DNA of 33,839 nucleotides. Origin: Candidatus Hydrogenedentota bacterium. GTDB lineage: Bacteria > Hydrogenedentota > Hydrogenedentia > Hydrogenedentales > JACPGD01. Made by a program: the position numbers and the translations under genes. This document shows positions 24,602 through 32,897 of this stretch, piece by piece. Numbering within the stretch: position 1 is the stretch's first letter; the number at the start of each line of letters is the position of its first letter. The notes under the pieces are model-generated. The model searched no databases and was not told the DNA's origin. It saw only the letters and a program-made list of their open reading frames with translations. The stretch covers positions 1 to 33,839 of the forward strand of contig JACPGD010000249.1 of NCBI GenBank assembly GCA_016182645.1, written 5' to 3'.

Positions 24602-26584
24602 ATGGCGCCCAATAAGCTCTGTTTTTTGATCTTGTTCCTCTACGTCTGGGTTGATGCAGGAGGCTTGCCAGCGGATGGAGCCGTAGACACGTCAGTACCG
24701 CCTAGTGGGGCCGTGAACGCGCCGCCGGCGTTGCACGTGGAGACGGACCGCGACCGGGCACGAATCCTGGAACTGGGCTGGGACACGGAGGGGGGAAGCC
24801 GCTCCCGCGAGAATCTCTTGCGCGCGCCCGTCGAACTTCGCCTGCGGCGAAACGGGACTTGGCAGGCGGTGGCGGATCTGCCGTCTCGAAGTGCTCCCGG
24901 CGCCTCGGGCGGAACGGAGTACCGGATTTCCGTGGCGGATGGGGCGGTGCTCGTGTGGGCGGTGCGCCCGCAAGACGGCGGACTTGAAATGTGGTTCGGG
25001 TGCGAAGGCAAGCAGCCGTGGGAGGGCGCTTTGGAACTTGCCTTTTCCTTTGACCCGCGCGTGACCCCCACGACCGTCTTATCCAGTTCCTGGACGGACG
25101 AGGGCCATTTTGCGCTGCCCGCGGTGGTGAGCGCACCCGATCACGGGCAAGTGTGGCTGTCGGTGGAGCCGGCCAAAGAGGTGAAGGGCCGCCTCGAAGG
25201 GAACCGGGCCGAGCAAACGGTCCAAGTCACGCTGGAATTGTCCCTGTCGCCGGGGAACCAGCAGATCAAACTGCTGCTGACGCCCGTTCGTTTAGCGGCG
25301 CCTGTAGGTCTGCGCGATGTGGCGTTGTGGCAGCAGGCCCGGCGCGGGTGGTTCGGCGCCTTGCAAGCCACCTCGGCCTGGGGACAACAGACGAACCCGT
25401 TCAGCGCCCCCGCGGGCATGCTGGGCAACAATGTCATTAGCGATCCCGCCAGTTGTTCGCTTTGGTTCTATGCCGACCAGGCATTTTGGGTTCCAGAACT
25501 GGCCGAGGGCGTGGATGCGATGGCCATGGTCCGCCGGACGCTCGATTGGTGGCTCGACGAGAAGGTATTGCCTGACGGTGAGGTGATTTGCTACTGGGAC
25601 AAGAAGGACTTCCTGGACGCAAATGCGAGCTTGCTTATCGCTGCTTGGGACTATGTCGAGGCGACAGGGGACATGACCTGGCTAACCCACCGCATTGAAC
25701 GTCTCGAGTTTGTCGCCGATTATCTTGTCCGGCGTGATGTGGACGGCGACGGTCTGGTCGAAGCCGTGCAGAGCGGGAACGCGAACACGCTTCAGGAGCC
25801 GATGCGCTCTTGCGCCTGGTGGGATGCGCTCAATTGCGGCCATAAGGACGGCTATACAAATGCGCTCATCTACCGGGCTTGGCGCTGTTTGGCGGATCTG
25901 GAAGCACGCCTGGATCGGAAGGATGCGAAAGACCGCTATGCAGAGTGTGCGCGCAGGCTGAAATCAGTTTACATGGACGTGTTGTTCAACCCCGAAACCG
26001 GGTGGCTGGGCTGGTGGCGCAGCGCGGATGGCCAACTGCACGATTACGCCTCACCCGTCGTCAATGGGCTGGCGATAGAGTACGGGCTGGTGCCCCCGGA
26101 GCAGGGCAAGATAATCCTGGCGCTGATCCGCGACAAAATGGCAGAGGCCGGCTTTTCGCGCTTCGAGTTGGGCGTACCACCGATGCTGGTCCCTGTACCA
26201 CGCAGCGACTATCTTCAGCCGGACGCCGCTGGGTGCCCGAAGCGAGAAGACGGCACGGACACCTTCGGATACTACATGAACGGCGGCATTACCGCGGGCC
26301 AGGTGCTGCACTTCCTCGCCGCGCACTACGTGGTGGGTGACCCGGAACCCGCGGACCGGATTCTCCGCGCCATGCTCGAGCGGCTGACGCGCGGCGGCTT
26401 CCAGAACGGCGTCATTAACGCCTATCCCAAAGGGATGGACTGGACCACCTGGGACGGCGAGCCTGCCGGGTACGAGGGGTATCTGGCCGACAGTTTCCGC
26501 TTCCTTCAGGCCGTACTTCTGCGGCAATCCGAGTTCAGGAATCGCCTCTATCGGCCTTTATCGGGGGGAATAACCAATGAGTAG
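24602..26584 (+). CDS. Secreted (alpha/alpha)6 six-hairpin glycosidase-like protein
   Basis: 660 aa, signal-like N-terminus; catalytic-toroid-like region (LLIAAWDYVEATGDMTWL, DVDGDGLVEAVQSGNAN, WWDALNCGHKDGYTNALIYRAWRCLADLEARL, EDGTDTFGYYMNGGI, DWTTWDGEPAGYEGYLADSFRFLQAVLL). Confidence 0.75.
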   Translation: MAPNKLCFLILFLYVWVDAGGLPADGAVDTSVPPSGAVNAPPALHVETDRDRARILELGWDTEGGSRSRENLLRAPVELRLRRNGTWQAVADLPSRSAPGASGGTEYRISVADGAVLVWAVRPQDGGLEMWFGCEGKQPWEGALELAFSFDPRVTPTTVLSSSWTDEGHFALPAVVSAPDHGQVWLSVEPAKEVKGRLEGNRAEQTVQVTLELSLSPGNQQIKLLLTPVRLAAPVGLRDVALWQQARRGWFGALQATSAWGQQTNPFSAPAGMLGNNVISDPASCSLWFYADQAFWVPELAEGVDAMAMVRRTLDWWLDEKVLPDGEVICYWDKKDFLDANASLLIAAWDYVEATGDMTWLTHRIERLEFVADYLVRRDVDGDGLVEAVQSGNANTLQEPMRSCAWWDALNCGHKDGYTNALIYRAWRCLADLEARLDRKDAKDRYAECARRLKSVYMDVLFNPETGWLGWWRSADGQLHDYASPVVNGLAIEYGLVPPEQGKIILALIRDKMAEAGFSRFELGVPPMLVPVPRSDYLQPDAAGCPKREDGTDTFGYYMNGGITAGQVLHFLAAHYVVGDPEPADRILRAMLERLTRGGFQNGVINAYPKGMDWTTWDGEPAGYEGYLADSFRFLQAVLLRQSEFRNRLYRPLSGGITNE

Positions 26585-26908
26585 TGTTGCACCTGCCGAA
26601 GTATTACGGGACGGGGCAGGATGCCCCTGGCTACTATATTTTCCTGATTTTGGGCATTCAAAAGGTTGATTGCGCTCAAATCTTTTTGGATAAAAACATT
26701 TTTTGTCAAGTGATTCATCGTGTTTTTAGAGAATATTCCAGTTTGAGTAGCGAATTAGGTTGGTCTTTTCACCGCTATTTCGTTTCTACAAGAAATTCAT
26801 GTAGCAATATAACTCACGTGTTTACAGATATTTACAAAAACAATTCCTTTTCCAATCGCTCACAGAATCCCGCAAACGCCGCAAGAAAAAAATTTTTCTC
26901 ACAAGGGC

Positions 26909-26935
26909 TAAAGTTCTGACTCAAGCTGCCGATAA
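26909..26935 (+). promoter_or_regulatory. Sigma-28 (FliA) promoter for flagellin 1
   Basis: TAAAGTTC-N11(tgactcaagct)-GCCGATAA; near-perfect match to sigma-28 consensus TAAAGTTT-N11-GCCGATAA, about 110 nt upstream of the flagellin ATG. Confidence 0.9.
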
Positions 26936-27048
26936 ATACGCAGGGTAAGCTGAAAAGCGCCTAGAGATTCAGTGTCATTTATGGGAAACATCATTAAAGG
27001 GCTTTGACGCGCAGGGACGCGCGTCCAACCACTCACGGAGGACATGTT

Positions 27049-27864
27049 ATGGGACTTAGAATCAATACGAATGTGGCCGCTCTGAACACTGCGCGGACGT
27101 TGCGCAGTTCGACGGCAGACCTGAACCAGAGTCTGGAGCGGTTGTCGAGCGGCTTGCGTATCAACCGCGCGGCGGACGACGCGGCGGGCTTGGCGATTGC
27201 AGAGGGGTTCCGCTCGCAGGTGCGCGGTTCGCAGGTGGCGCAGCGCAATTCGCAAGATGGCGTCAGCCTGGTTCAGACGGCGGAAGGCGCGCTGAGCGAG
27301 ACGACGAACATTCTGCAGCGCGTGCGCGAGTTGGCGGTGCAGGCGGCGAACGGGACACAGAGCACGACCAACCGGGCATCGATCAACACCGAAGTGCAGC
27401 AGTTGCTGGCGCAGATCGACGACATTGCGCTGGAAACGGAGTTTAACGGCATTCACGTGTTGAGCGCGGCGCAGACCGTGACGCTGCAGTCGGGGGCGTT
27501 CACGAGCCAGACGCTGGCGATCAGCGTGAGCGGCGCCAAGACGAGCGATCTCGGCGTGAGCACGGTGGTGGTGTCGAGCGTGGCCCTGGCGGTGTCGGCC
27601 ATCAGCACGATTGACATGGCGCTGCAAAGTGTGAACAGCCTGCGCAGCACGCTGGGCGCGTTCCAGAACCGGCTCGAATTCACGATCAATACGCTGGCAA
27701 TCCAGGAGGAGAATGCGGCGGCGTCGGAAAGCGCGATCCGTGACGCGGACATTGCGCAGGAAACGGTGCGCTTTACGAGAAACCAGATCCTGGTGAGTGC
27801 CGGCACCTCGGTGCTGGCGCAAGCCAACGTGGTGCCTCAGACGGCACTGCAACTGCTCGGCTAA
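27049..27864 (+). CDS. fliC: Flagellin 1
   Basis: 271 aa from ATG 27049: MGLRINTNVAALNTARTLRSSTADLNQSLERLSSGLRINRAADDAAGLAIAEGFRSQ... / ESAIRDADIAQETVRFTRNQILVSAGTSVLAQANVVPQTALQLLG; D0/D1 flagellin signature. ORF track starts upstream at 27004. Confidence 0.96.
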   Translation: MGLRINTNVAALNTARTLRSSTADLNQSLERLSSGLRINRAADDAAGLAIAEGFRSQVRGSQVAQRNSQDGVSLVQTAEGALSETTNILQRVRELAVQAANGTQSTTNRASINTEVQQLLAQIDDIALETEFNGIHVLSAAQTVTLQSGAFTSQTLAISVSGAKTSDLGVSTVVVSSVALAVSAISTIDMALQSVNSLRSTLGAFQNRLEFTINTLAIQEENAAASESAIRDADIAQETVRFTRNQILVSAGTSVLAQANVVPQTALQLLG

Positions 27865-27872
27865 TCGCGGGA

Positions 27873-27914
27873 CCCGGCCGTCATGGGCACAGGGACGTTG
27901 CCCTGACGGCCGGG
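27873..27914 (+). other. Strong intergenic hairpin downstream of flagellin 1
   Basis: CCCGGCCGTCA-t-GGGCA-cagggacgt-TGCCC-TGACGGCCGGG; 16 bp with one bulge, no T-tract. Confidence 0.8.
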
Positions 27915-28073
27915 CACGCTACCAAGGATGGATAGGGTCTTTAACGAGGAAAGGAGGACGGTACCGGTTTCGGGGGTCCAATAATCGTGCCTCCCCCCAC
28001 GCACGAAGTCAAAGGGACATGACAAGGATGACGGGGTTAGGGATAGCCCCAACCACTCACGGAGGAAGAAGTA

Positions 28074-28889
28074 ATGGGACTTAGAATCAATACGAACGTG
28101 GCGTCGCTGAATGCGTCGCGCACCTTGCAACGGTCCACGGCGGACCTGAACAAATCCCTGGAACGGTTATCGAGCGGCCTGCGGATTAACCGGGCGGCGG
28201 ACGACGCGGCCGGTTTGGCGATTGCGGAAGGTTTCCGTGCGCAGGTACGTGGTTCTCAGGTGGCCCAGCGCAATTCGCAAGATGGCGTCAGCCTGGTGCA
28301 GACGGCGGAAGGCGCGCTGAGCGAGACGACAAACATCCTGCAGCGCGTGCGCGAACTGGCAGTGCAGGCGTCGAACGGGACGCAAAGCACGTCGAACCGC
28401 AATTCGATTCACACGGAAGTGCAGCAGTTGCTGGCGCAGATTGATGATATTGCCCTGGACACGGAATTCAACGGCATTCACGTGCTGAGCGCGTCGCAGA
28501 CGGTGACGCTGCAGTCGGGCGCCTTTACCAGCCAGACCCTGGCGATTGCGATTTCGGGTGCGAAGACGGGCGATCTCGGCGTGAGCACGGTGGCCGTTTC
28601 GTCGGTCGCGCTGGCCGTTTCCGCGATCAGCACGATTGACGTGGCCTTGCAGAGTGTGAACTCGCTGCGGAGCACGCTGGGCGCGTTCCAGAACCGTCTT
28701 GAGTTCACGATCAACACGCTGGCGATCCAGGAAGAGAACGCAAGTTCTTCGGAAAGCGCGATTCGCGACGCGGACATCGCGCAGGAAACGATCCGCTTCA
28801 CGCGGAACCAGATCCTGGTCAGTGCCGGCACGTCAGTGCTGGCGCAGGCCAACGTGATCCCGCAGACGGCGCTGCAGTTGCTGGGCTAG
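28074..28889 (+). CDS. fliC: Flagellin 2
   Basis: 271 aa MGLRINTNVASLNASRTLQRSTADLNKSLERLSSGLRINRAADDAAG...; same length and ends as flagellins 1 and 3. Confidence 0.96.
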   Translation: MGLRINTNVASLNASRTLQRSTADLNKSLERLSSGLRINRAADDAAGLAIAEGFRAQVRGSQVAQRNSQDGVSLVQTAEGALSETTNILQRVRELAVQASNGTQSTSNRNSIHTEVQQLLAQIDDIALDTEFNGIHVLSASQTVTLQSGAFTSQTLAIAISGAKTGDLGVSTVAVSSVALAVSAISTIDVALQSVNSLRSTLGAFQNRLEFTINTLAIQEENASSSESAIRDADIAQETIRFTRNQILVSAGTSVLAQANVIPQTALQLLG

Positions 28890-28960
28890 CGGTAGCTAGC
28901 GGGCGCCGGAACGGGGCTGAAAGTCCCGGCTACGGTGTGCAGACAGTTGAGTAAATCAGA

Positions 28961-28987
28961 CTCCGGGCCCGCGGTGCGGGCCCGGAG
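28961..28987 (+). other. Perfect 12-bp GC hairpin downstream of flagellin 2
   Basis: CTCCGGGCCCGC-ggt-GCGGGCCCGGAG; no T-tract follows. Confidence 0.8.
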
Positions 28988-29139
28988 AAGAATACTCCAC
29001 GGAAGGGAGGTGATTAGAACAGCGAAGGCAGCGGCGCTTGGGATGGCGCCTGCGGCCCGTTGTGCTGTTTGATTTTGGTTCCGAGTCAGCAACTGCGGTA
29101 GTCAAGGGATAGCTGCCGCACTCTCACGGAGGAAGATTC

Positions 29140-29955
29140 ATGGGACTTCGCATTAACACGAATACCTCGGCCCTTAATGCCTCGCGAACGCTCCAACGTT
29201 CGACGCTGGACTTGAACAAGTCGCTCGAGCGGCTGTCGAGCGGCCTGCGGATCAACCGGGCGGCGGACGACGCGGCCGGGTTGGCGATTGCGGAAGGGTT
29301 CCGCGCGCAGGTGCGCGGCTCTCAAGTGTCGCAGCGCAATTCCCAGGACGGCGTCAGCCTGGTGCAGACGGCGGAAGGTGCGCTGAGCGAGACGACGAAC
29401 ATTCTGCAACGCGTGCGCGAGTTGGCCGTTCAGGCGTCCAACGGCACGCAGAGCACGAGCAACCGGAACGCGCTGAACACGGAAGTGCAGCAGCTTCTGG
29501 CGCAAATCGATGACATTGCCCTGGATACAGAGTTCAACGGATTGCACGTGCTGAGCGCGTCGCAGACGGTGACCCTGCAATCCGGCGCGTTTACCAGTCA
29601 AACCCTCGCCATTTCCGTCAGCGGCGCAAAGACTTCCGATCTGGGCGTGTCGACCGTGGCGGTGTCGTCGGTCGCGCTGGCGGTATCGGCCATCAGCACG
29701 ATCGACGTGGCGCTGCAGAGCGTCAATAGCCTGCGTAGCACGCTGGGCGCGTTCCAGAACCGCCTCGAGTTCACGATCAATACACTGGCGATTCAGGAGG
29801 AGAACGCCTCGGCGTCGGAGAGCGCGATCCGCGATGCGGACATCGCGCAGGAAACCATCCGATTTACGCGGAACCAGATTCTGGTCAGCGCGGGCACATC
29901 GGTGCTGGCGCAAGCCAACCTGGTGCCGCAGACCGCGTTGACGCTGCTCGGCTAG
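29140..29955 (+). CDS. fliC: Flagellin 3
   Basis: 271 aa MGLRINTNTSALNASRTLQRSTLDLNKSLERLSSGLRINRAADDAAG...QANLVPQTALTLLG. Confidence 0.96.
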   Translation: MGLRINTNTSALNASRTLQRSTLDLNKSLERLSSGLRINRAADDAAGLAIAEGFRAQVRGSQVSQRNSQDGVSLVQTAEGALSETTNILQRVRELAVQASNGTQSTSNRNALNTEVQQLLAQIDDIALDTEFNGLHVLSASQTVTLQSGAFTSQTLAISVSGAKTSDLGVSTVAVSSVALAVSAISTIDVALQSVNSLRSTLGAFQNRLEFTINTLAIQEENASASESAIRDADIAQETIRFTRNQILVSAGTSVLAQANLVPQTALTLLG

Positions 29956-29985
29956 GCGCGGCAAGACTGATGCAGGAGACTGAGC

Positions 29986-30339
29986 ATGGAAGTTAATGGC
30001 GTAAACGCATTGGCGGATGCGCTGGCTGGCCAGGCGAAGACTGCTCCTGCTCCCCATGTTCGCGCCGCCGCGCCCGCGCCGGCCGCAGTGGCGAGTCCGC
30101 CACCGAGGCCCCCGGCCAATGAGGAACAGGTGCAGCGTGCCGTTAGGGACGCTTCGGAACCGCCGAGGATCCTGAGCGCCCCTTCGCGCCTGCGCATCGA
30201 TGAAAGTACAGGCCGCTTCGTGGTTCAAATCCTGGATGAGAATGACCAGGTAGTCCGGCAGATCCCTCCCGAGGAATTGCTCCGGATTGCCCAGCGCTTC
30301 AAGCAACTCCAGGGTCTGCTTTTCGACGAGCAATCCTGA
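29986..30339 (+). CDS. flaG: FlaG family protein
   Basis: 117 aa: disordered Ala/Pro-rich N-terminus and C-terminal LRIDESTGRFVVQILDENDQVVRQIPPEELLRIAQRFKQLQGLLFDEQS, typical of FlaG. Confidence 0.88.
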   Translation: MEVNGVNALADALAGQAKTAPAPHVRAAAPAPAAVASPPPRPPANEEQVQRAVRDASEPPRILSAPSRLRIDESTGRFVVQILDENDQVVRQIPPEELLRIAQRFKQLQGLLFDEQS

Positions 30340-30363
30340 GTGGGCGGCAAGTAAGCTTAAGAC

Positions 30364-30395
30364 AGGCCCCAGCGCCAGAAACGCTGGGGCCTTTT
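30364..30395 (+). terminator. Rho-independent terminator after flaG
   Basis: AGGCCCCAGCG-ccagaaa-CGCTGGGGCCT-TTT. Confidence 0.88.
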
Positions 30396-30396
30396 G

Positions 30397-30467
30397 AATT
30401 AGGAATTAGGAATTAGGAATGGGGGGGATGAGGAGATGAGGGGATGGGAGGAATGGAGGGAGGGAAA
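30397..30467. repeat. AATTAGG x3 tandem followed by polypurine tract with 8-9-bp periodicity
   Basis: aattaggaattaggaattagg then aatgggggggatgaggagatgaggggatgggaggaatggagggaggga; ATG steps at 30419, 30428, 30436, 30444, 30453. Confidence 0.65.
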
Positions 30468-30472
30468 CGCAT

Positions 30473-32482
30473 TCAGCCGAGCATGGCACGTAGTTTTCGG
30501 GAGAGGCTGGCGGGGGTGAACGGTTTTGGCAGAAAGTCCATGCCTTCCTCCAGTACGCCCTGCTGGACCAGGGCATCGTCGGTATACCCGGACACGTAAA
30601 GCACCTTCAGGCCCGGGCGTTCCTTGAGCAGGAGTTCGCTGAGCTGCCGCCCGCCCATGAGAGGCATGACCACGTCCGTGACGAGGGCGTCAATCTTGGC
30701 ATGTTCGGCAGCGATCTTGAGGGCCTCCACGCCGGATTCCGCCACCAAGACATTGTAGCCCTGGTCGCGCAGGGTCTGGGCGGCAATGCGGCGCACGAGG
30801 GCGTCGTCCTCCACCAGGAGGATGGTTTCGGAACCGGCGCCCGCCGCCACGGCCGGTTCTTCCGCGGCTGGGCGCTCGCCTTTGCTTGCGGCCAAGGGTA
30901 AGTAGATTCTAAAGGTTGACCCGCGGCCCGGTTCGCTGTAGACCCAGATGTGCCCTTCGGCCTGCTTCACGATGCCATAGCACGTGGCCAAGCCGAGGCC
31001 CGTGCCTTTCCCGCGCTCCTTGGTCGTAAAGAACGGCTCAAAGATCTGCGCCTGCACTTCCGGAGTCATTCCTTCGCCGGTGTCACTGACTGTGAGGACG
31101 ACGTATTGTCCGGATATCACCTCCGCCCGGCGCCGGGCGTACTCTTCGTCCAGGGTCTGGTCGGAGGTCTCGATGATAATCGTGCCGCCAGACGGCATCG
31201 CATCGCGGGCATTGACCACCAGATTGACGAGCAGTTGCTCGAGTTGGCTGGCGTCCATGAAGATGTGGCCGCTGGCCCGGGTATGCGTTTGCAACTCGAT
31301 ATGTTCGCCGATCAGCCGGCGCAGCATTTTCTCCAGATTGTGGACAATTTCGCTGATATCGATGACGCGGGGAACCACCATTTGTTTTCGAGCAAAGGCG
31401 AGTAACTGGCGCGTCAGCGACGCCGCGCGATCGGCCGCGAGGCGGATTTGCTGGATGTGGCCCCTGATTACTTCGTCCTTTATGGCGTCTGCGCTCAGGT
31501 CGGAATAGCCGACAATCGCGGTCAGCAAGTTATTGAAATCGTGCGCGACGCCGCCGGCCAGGCGGCCGATGCTCTCCATCTTCTGGGCCTGGAGTAACTG
31601 TTGCTCGAGATTGAGGCGCTCGGTGATGTCGCGCGAGTTGAGGACGACGCCGTGGATGTCGGGGTCGTCCAGCAGATTGCAGCCGATGGATTCGAGCACG
31701 CGCCAGGCGCCGTTGGCGGTCTGATAGCGAATGGACGAAGGGGCGGCTTCCTCGGCGCATTCGGCGGCCAGCAGCGCATCGAGTTTTGACCGGTCCTCGG
31801 GATGGATCATGTCGTGGATGTCGCGTCCGGTCAACTCCTCTGGCCGGTATTTGAGCACGTGTTCGATGGACGGACTTTCAGAGCGGATCGTTCCATCCCT
31901 GTTGACAACGGTAATGACATCGAGAGCGTTGTCGAGCAGGGCGCGCGCGTAGCGTTCACTTTTCCGGCGCAAGGTAGCCTCGCGTGCGAGTTCGTGCGAC
32001 TCGAACAGCAGTTCCGTCTTGGCGCGCAATGTTTCAATGAGTGCGAAGTAGAGGGTGGCGATCAGAAGAACAACGCCAGCGAGAAAGAACATACGTTCGA
32101 CAAAATCAACCCCTGATGATGGGGGCAGCGCCGTCAGGTAGGGGTGGAGTTCGCTGGCGAAATTCACCAACTGCGCCAGGCACATGGAAAGGGCGGACCA
32201 GTAAGCGGTCCAACGCAGAATGGGAACGTCTTCGAGCCGGCGAATCAACAGGACCGCGGGCAAGGCCAGGATGAGCAGGGCGAGGAAACTCAGGAATTCA
32301 GAAATGGGACGGAAGATGCCGCCGCCTTCCTGGATAAAGCGGGCCAGCGTCTCGAGGAGCAGGGCGGCCAGGAGACCGGCCGCAACCCCGACACGCCAGC
32401 GCTGGACCCGCATGGTTTTTGGCCGCCGCCGGGACATTTCCGCCACGTCGAGCGGCTCCGGCGTAACTGGGGCAACCGTCAC
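30473..32482 (-). CDS. Hybrid sensor histidine kinase (TM region, PAS, HisKA, HATPase, REC)
   Basis: 669 aa, GTG start; PAS-like [24 protein letters not shown]-box [23 protein letters not shown] boxes [50 protein letters not shown]...[13 protein letters not shown]...YVSGYTDD...LPKPFTP. Confidence 0.95.
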   Translation of the reverse strand: MTVAPVTPEPLDVAEMSRRRPKTMRVQRWRVGVAAGLLAALLLETLARFIQEGGGIFRPISEFLSFLALLILALPAVLLIRRLEDVPILRWTAYWSALSMCLAQLVNFASELHPYLTALPPSSGVDFVERMFFLAGVVLLIATLYFALIETLRAKTELLFESHELAREATLRRKSERYARALLDNALDVITVVNRDGTIRSESPSIEHVLKYRPEELTGRDIHDMIHPEDRSKLDALLAAECAEEAAPSSIRYQTANGAWRVLESIGCNLLDDPDIHGVVLNSRDITERLNLEQQLLQAQKMESIGRLAGGVAHDFNNLLTAIVGYSDLSADAIKDEVIRGHIQQIRLAADRAASLTRQLLAFARKQMVVPRVIDISEIVHNLEKMLRRLIGEHIELQTHTRASGHIFMDASQLEQLLVNLVVNARDAMPSGGTIIIETSDQTLDEEYARRRAEVISGQYVVLTVSDTGEGMTPEVQAQIFEPFFTTKERGKGTGLGLATCYGIVKQAEGHIWVYSEPGRGSTFRIYLPLAASKGERPAAEEPAVAAGAGSETILLVEDDALVRRIAAQTLRDQGYNVLVAESGVEALKIAAEHAKIDALVTDVVMPLMGGRQLSELLLKERPGLKVLYVSGYTDDALVQQGVLEEGMDFLPKPFTPASLSRKLRAMLG

Positions 32483-32626
32483 TGGCTCCTCCCCCCGTGT
32501 GCTCCGCGCTGGCGCAAGAGCGGCCTATCCACAACACGCTACTTGAACGGATTGTAAGAGAATTCGGGATTATCCACAAGGAGATTCCAGGCCGCGGGAT
32601 AACCATTCAGTGAAAGGGGGCGAGAT

Positions 32627-32814
32627 GGGGAGGGCGAACGTACCCGCGAGCAGGTTGAATTGTCCCATTACATCAACAGCTTTCTCGCCACCAACCTGCT
32701 GCTAAGGAAGCGCGGCGTAACCCGTTGAAGAATAAGGATCGCCATATGAGCGGTTCCTTGTCCGAATCCCCGCCCCCGGCGGTCCAAAACTCGCGGGTAC
32801 GCTCGCCCTCCCGA
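32627..32814. mobile_element. Candidate ~188-bp MITE-like element bounded by family C inverted repeats
   Basis: Left ggGAGGGCGAaCGTACCCGCGAG and right CTCGCGGGTACGcTCGCCCTCcc in inverted orientation; inner inverted pair GCAGGTTG/CAACCTGC. No transposase and no clear target-site duplication seen. Confidence 0.4.
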
Positions 32815-32897
32815 AACGACGCCCTTGCGCCACAGGCCGCGCGCAACTTCGTCGGGGATGTGGCAAGACCCCGACTACCTGTCCGAGTTCAGCCCAG

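Noticed and set aside
26584-26919. 111-aa ORF in the AT-rich region
   Set aside because: No RBS or family resemblance; its end overlaps the sigma-28 promoter, so it is more likely regulatory DNA.
27049-29955. Recent gene conversion among flagellins
   Set aside because: Copies 1 and 3 share amino acids (ISVSGAKTSDLG) not in copy 2, but codons differ at many synonymous sites there, so a recent conversion tract is not supported.
29086-30333. 415-aa minus-strand ORF (also 26908..27852 and 28167..28481)
   Set aside because: Arg/His/Ala-rich mirror of the flagellin genes; the repeated shadow ORFs simply reflect the three flagellin paralogues.
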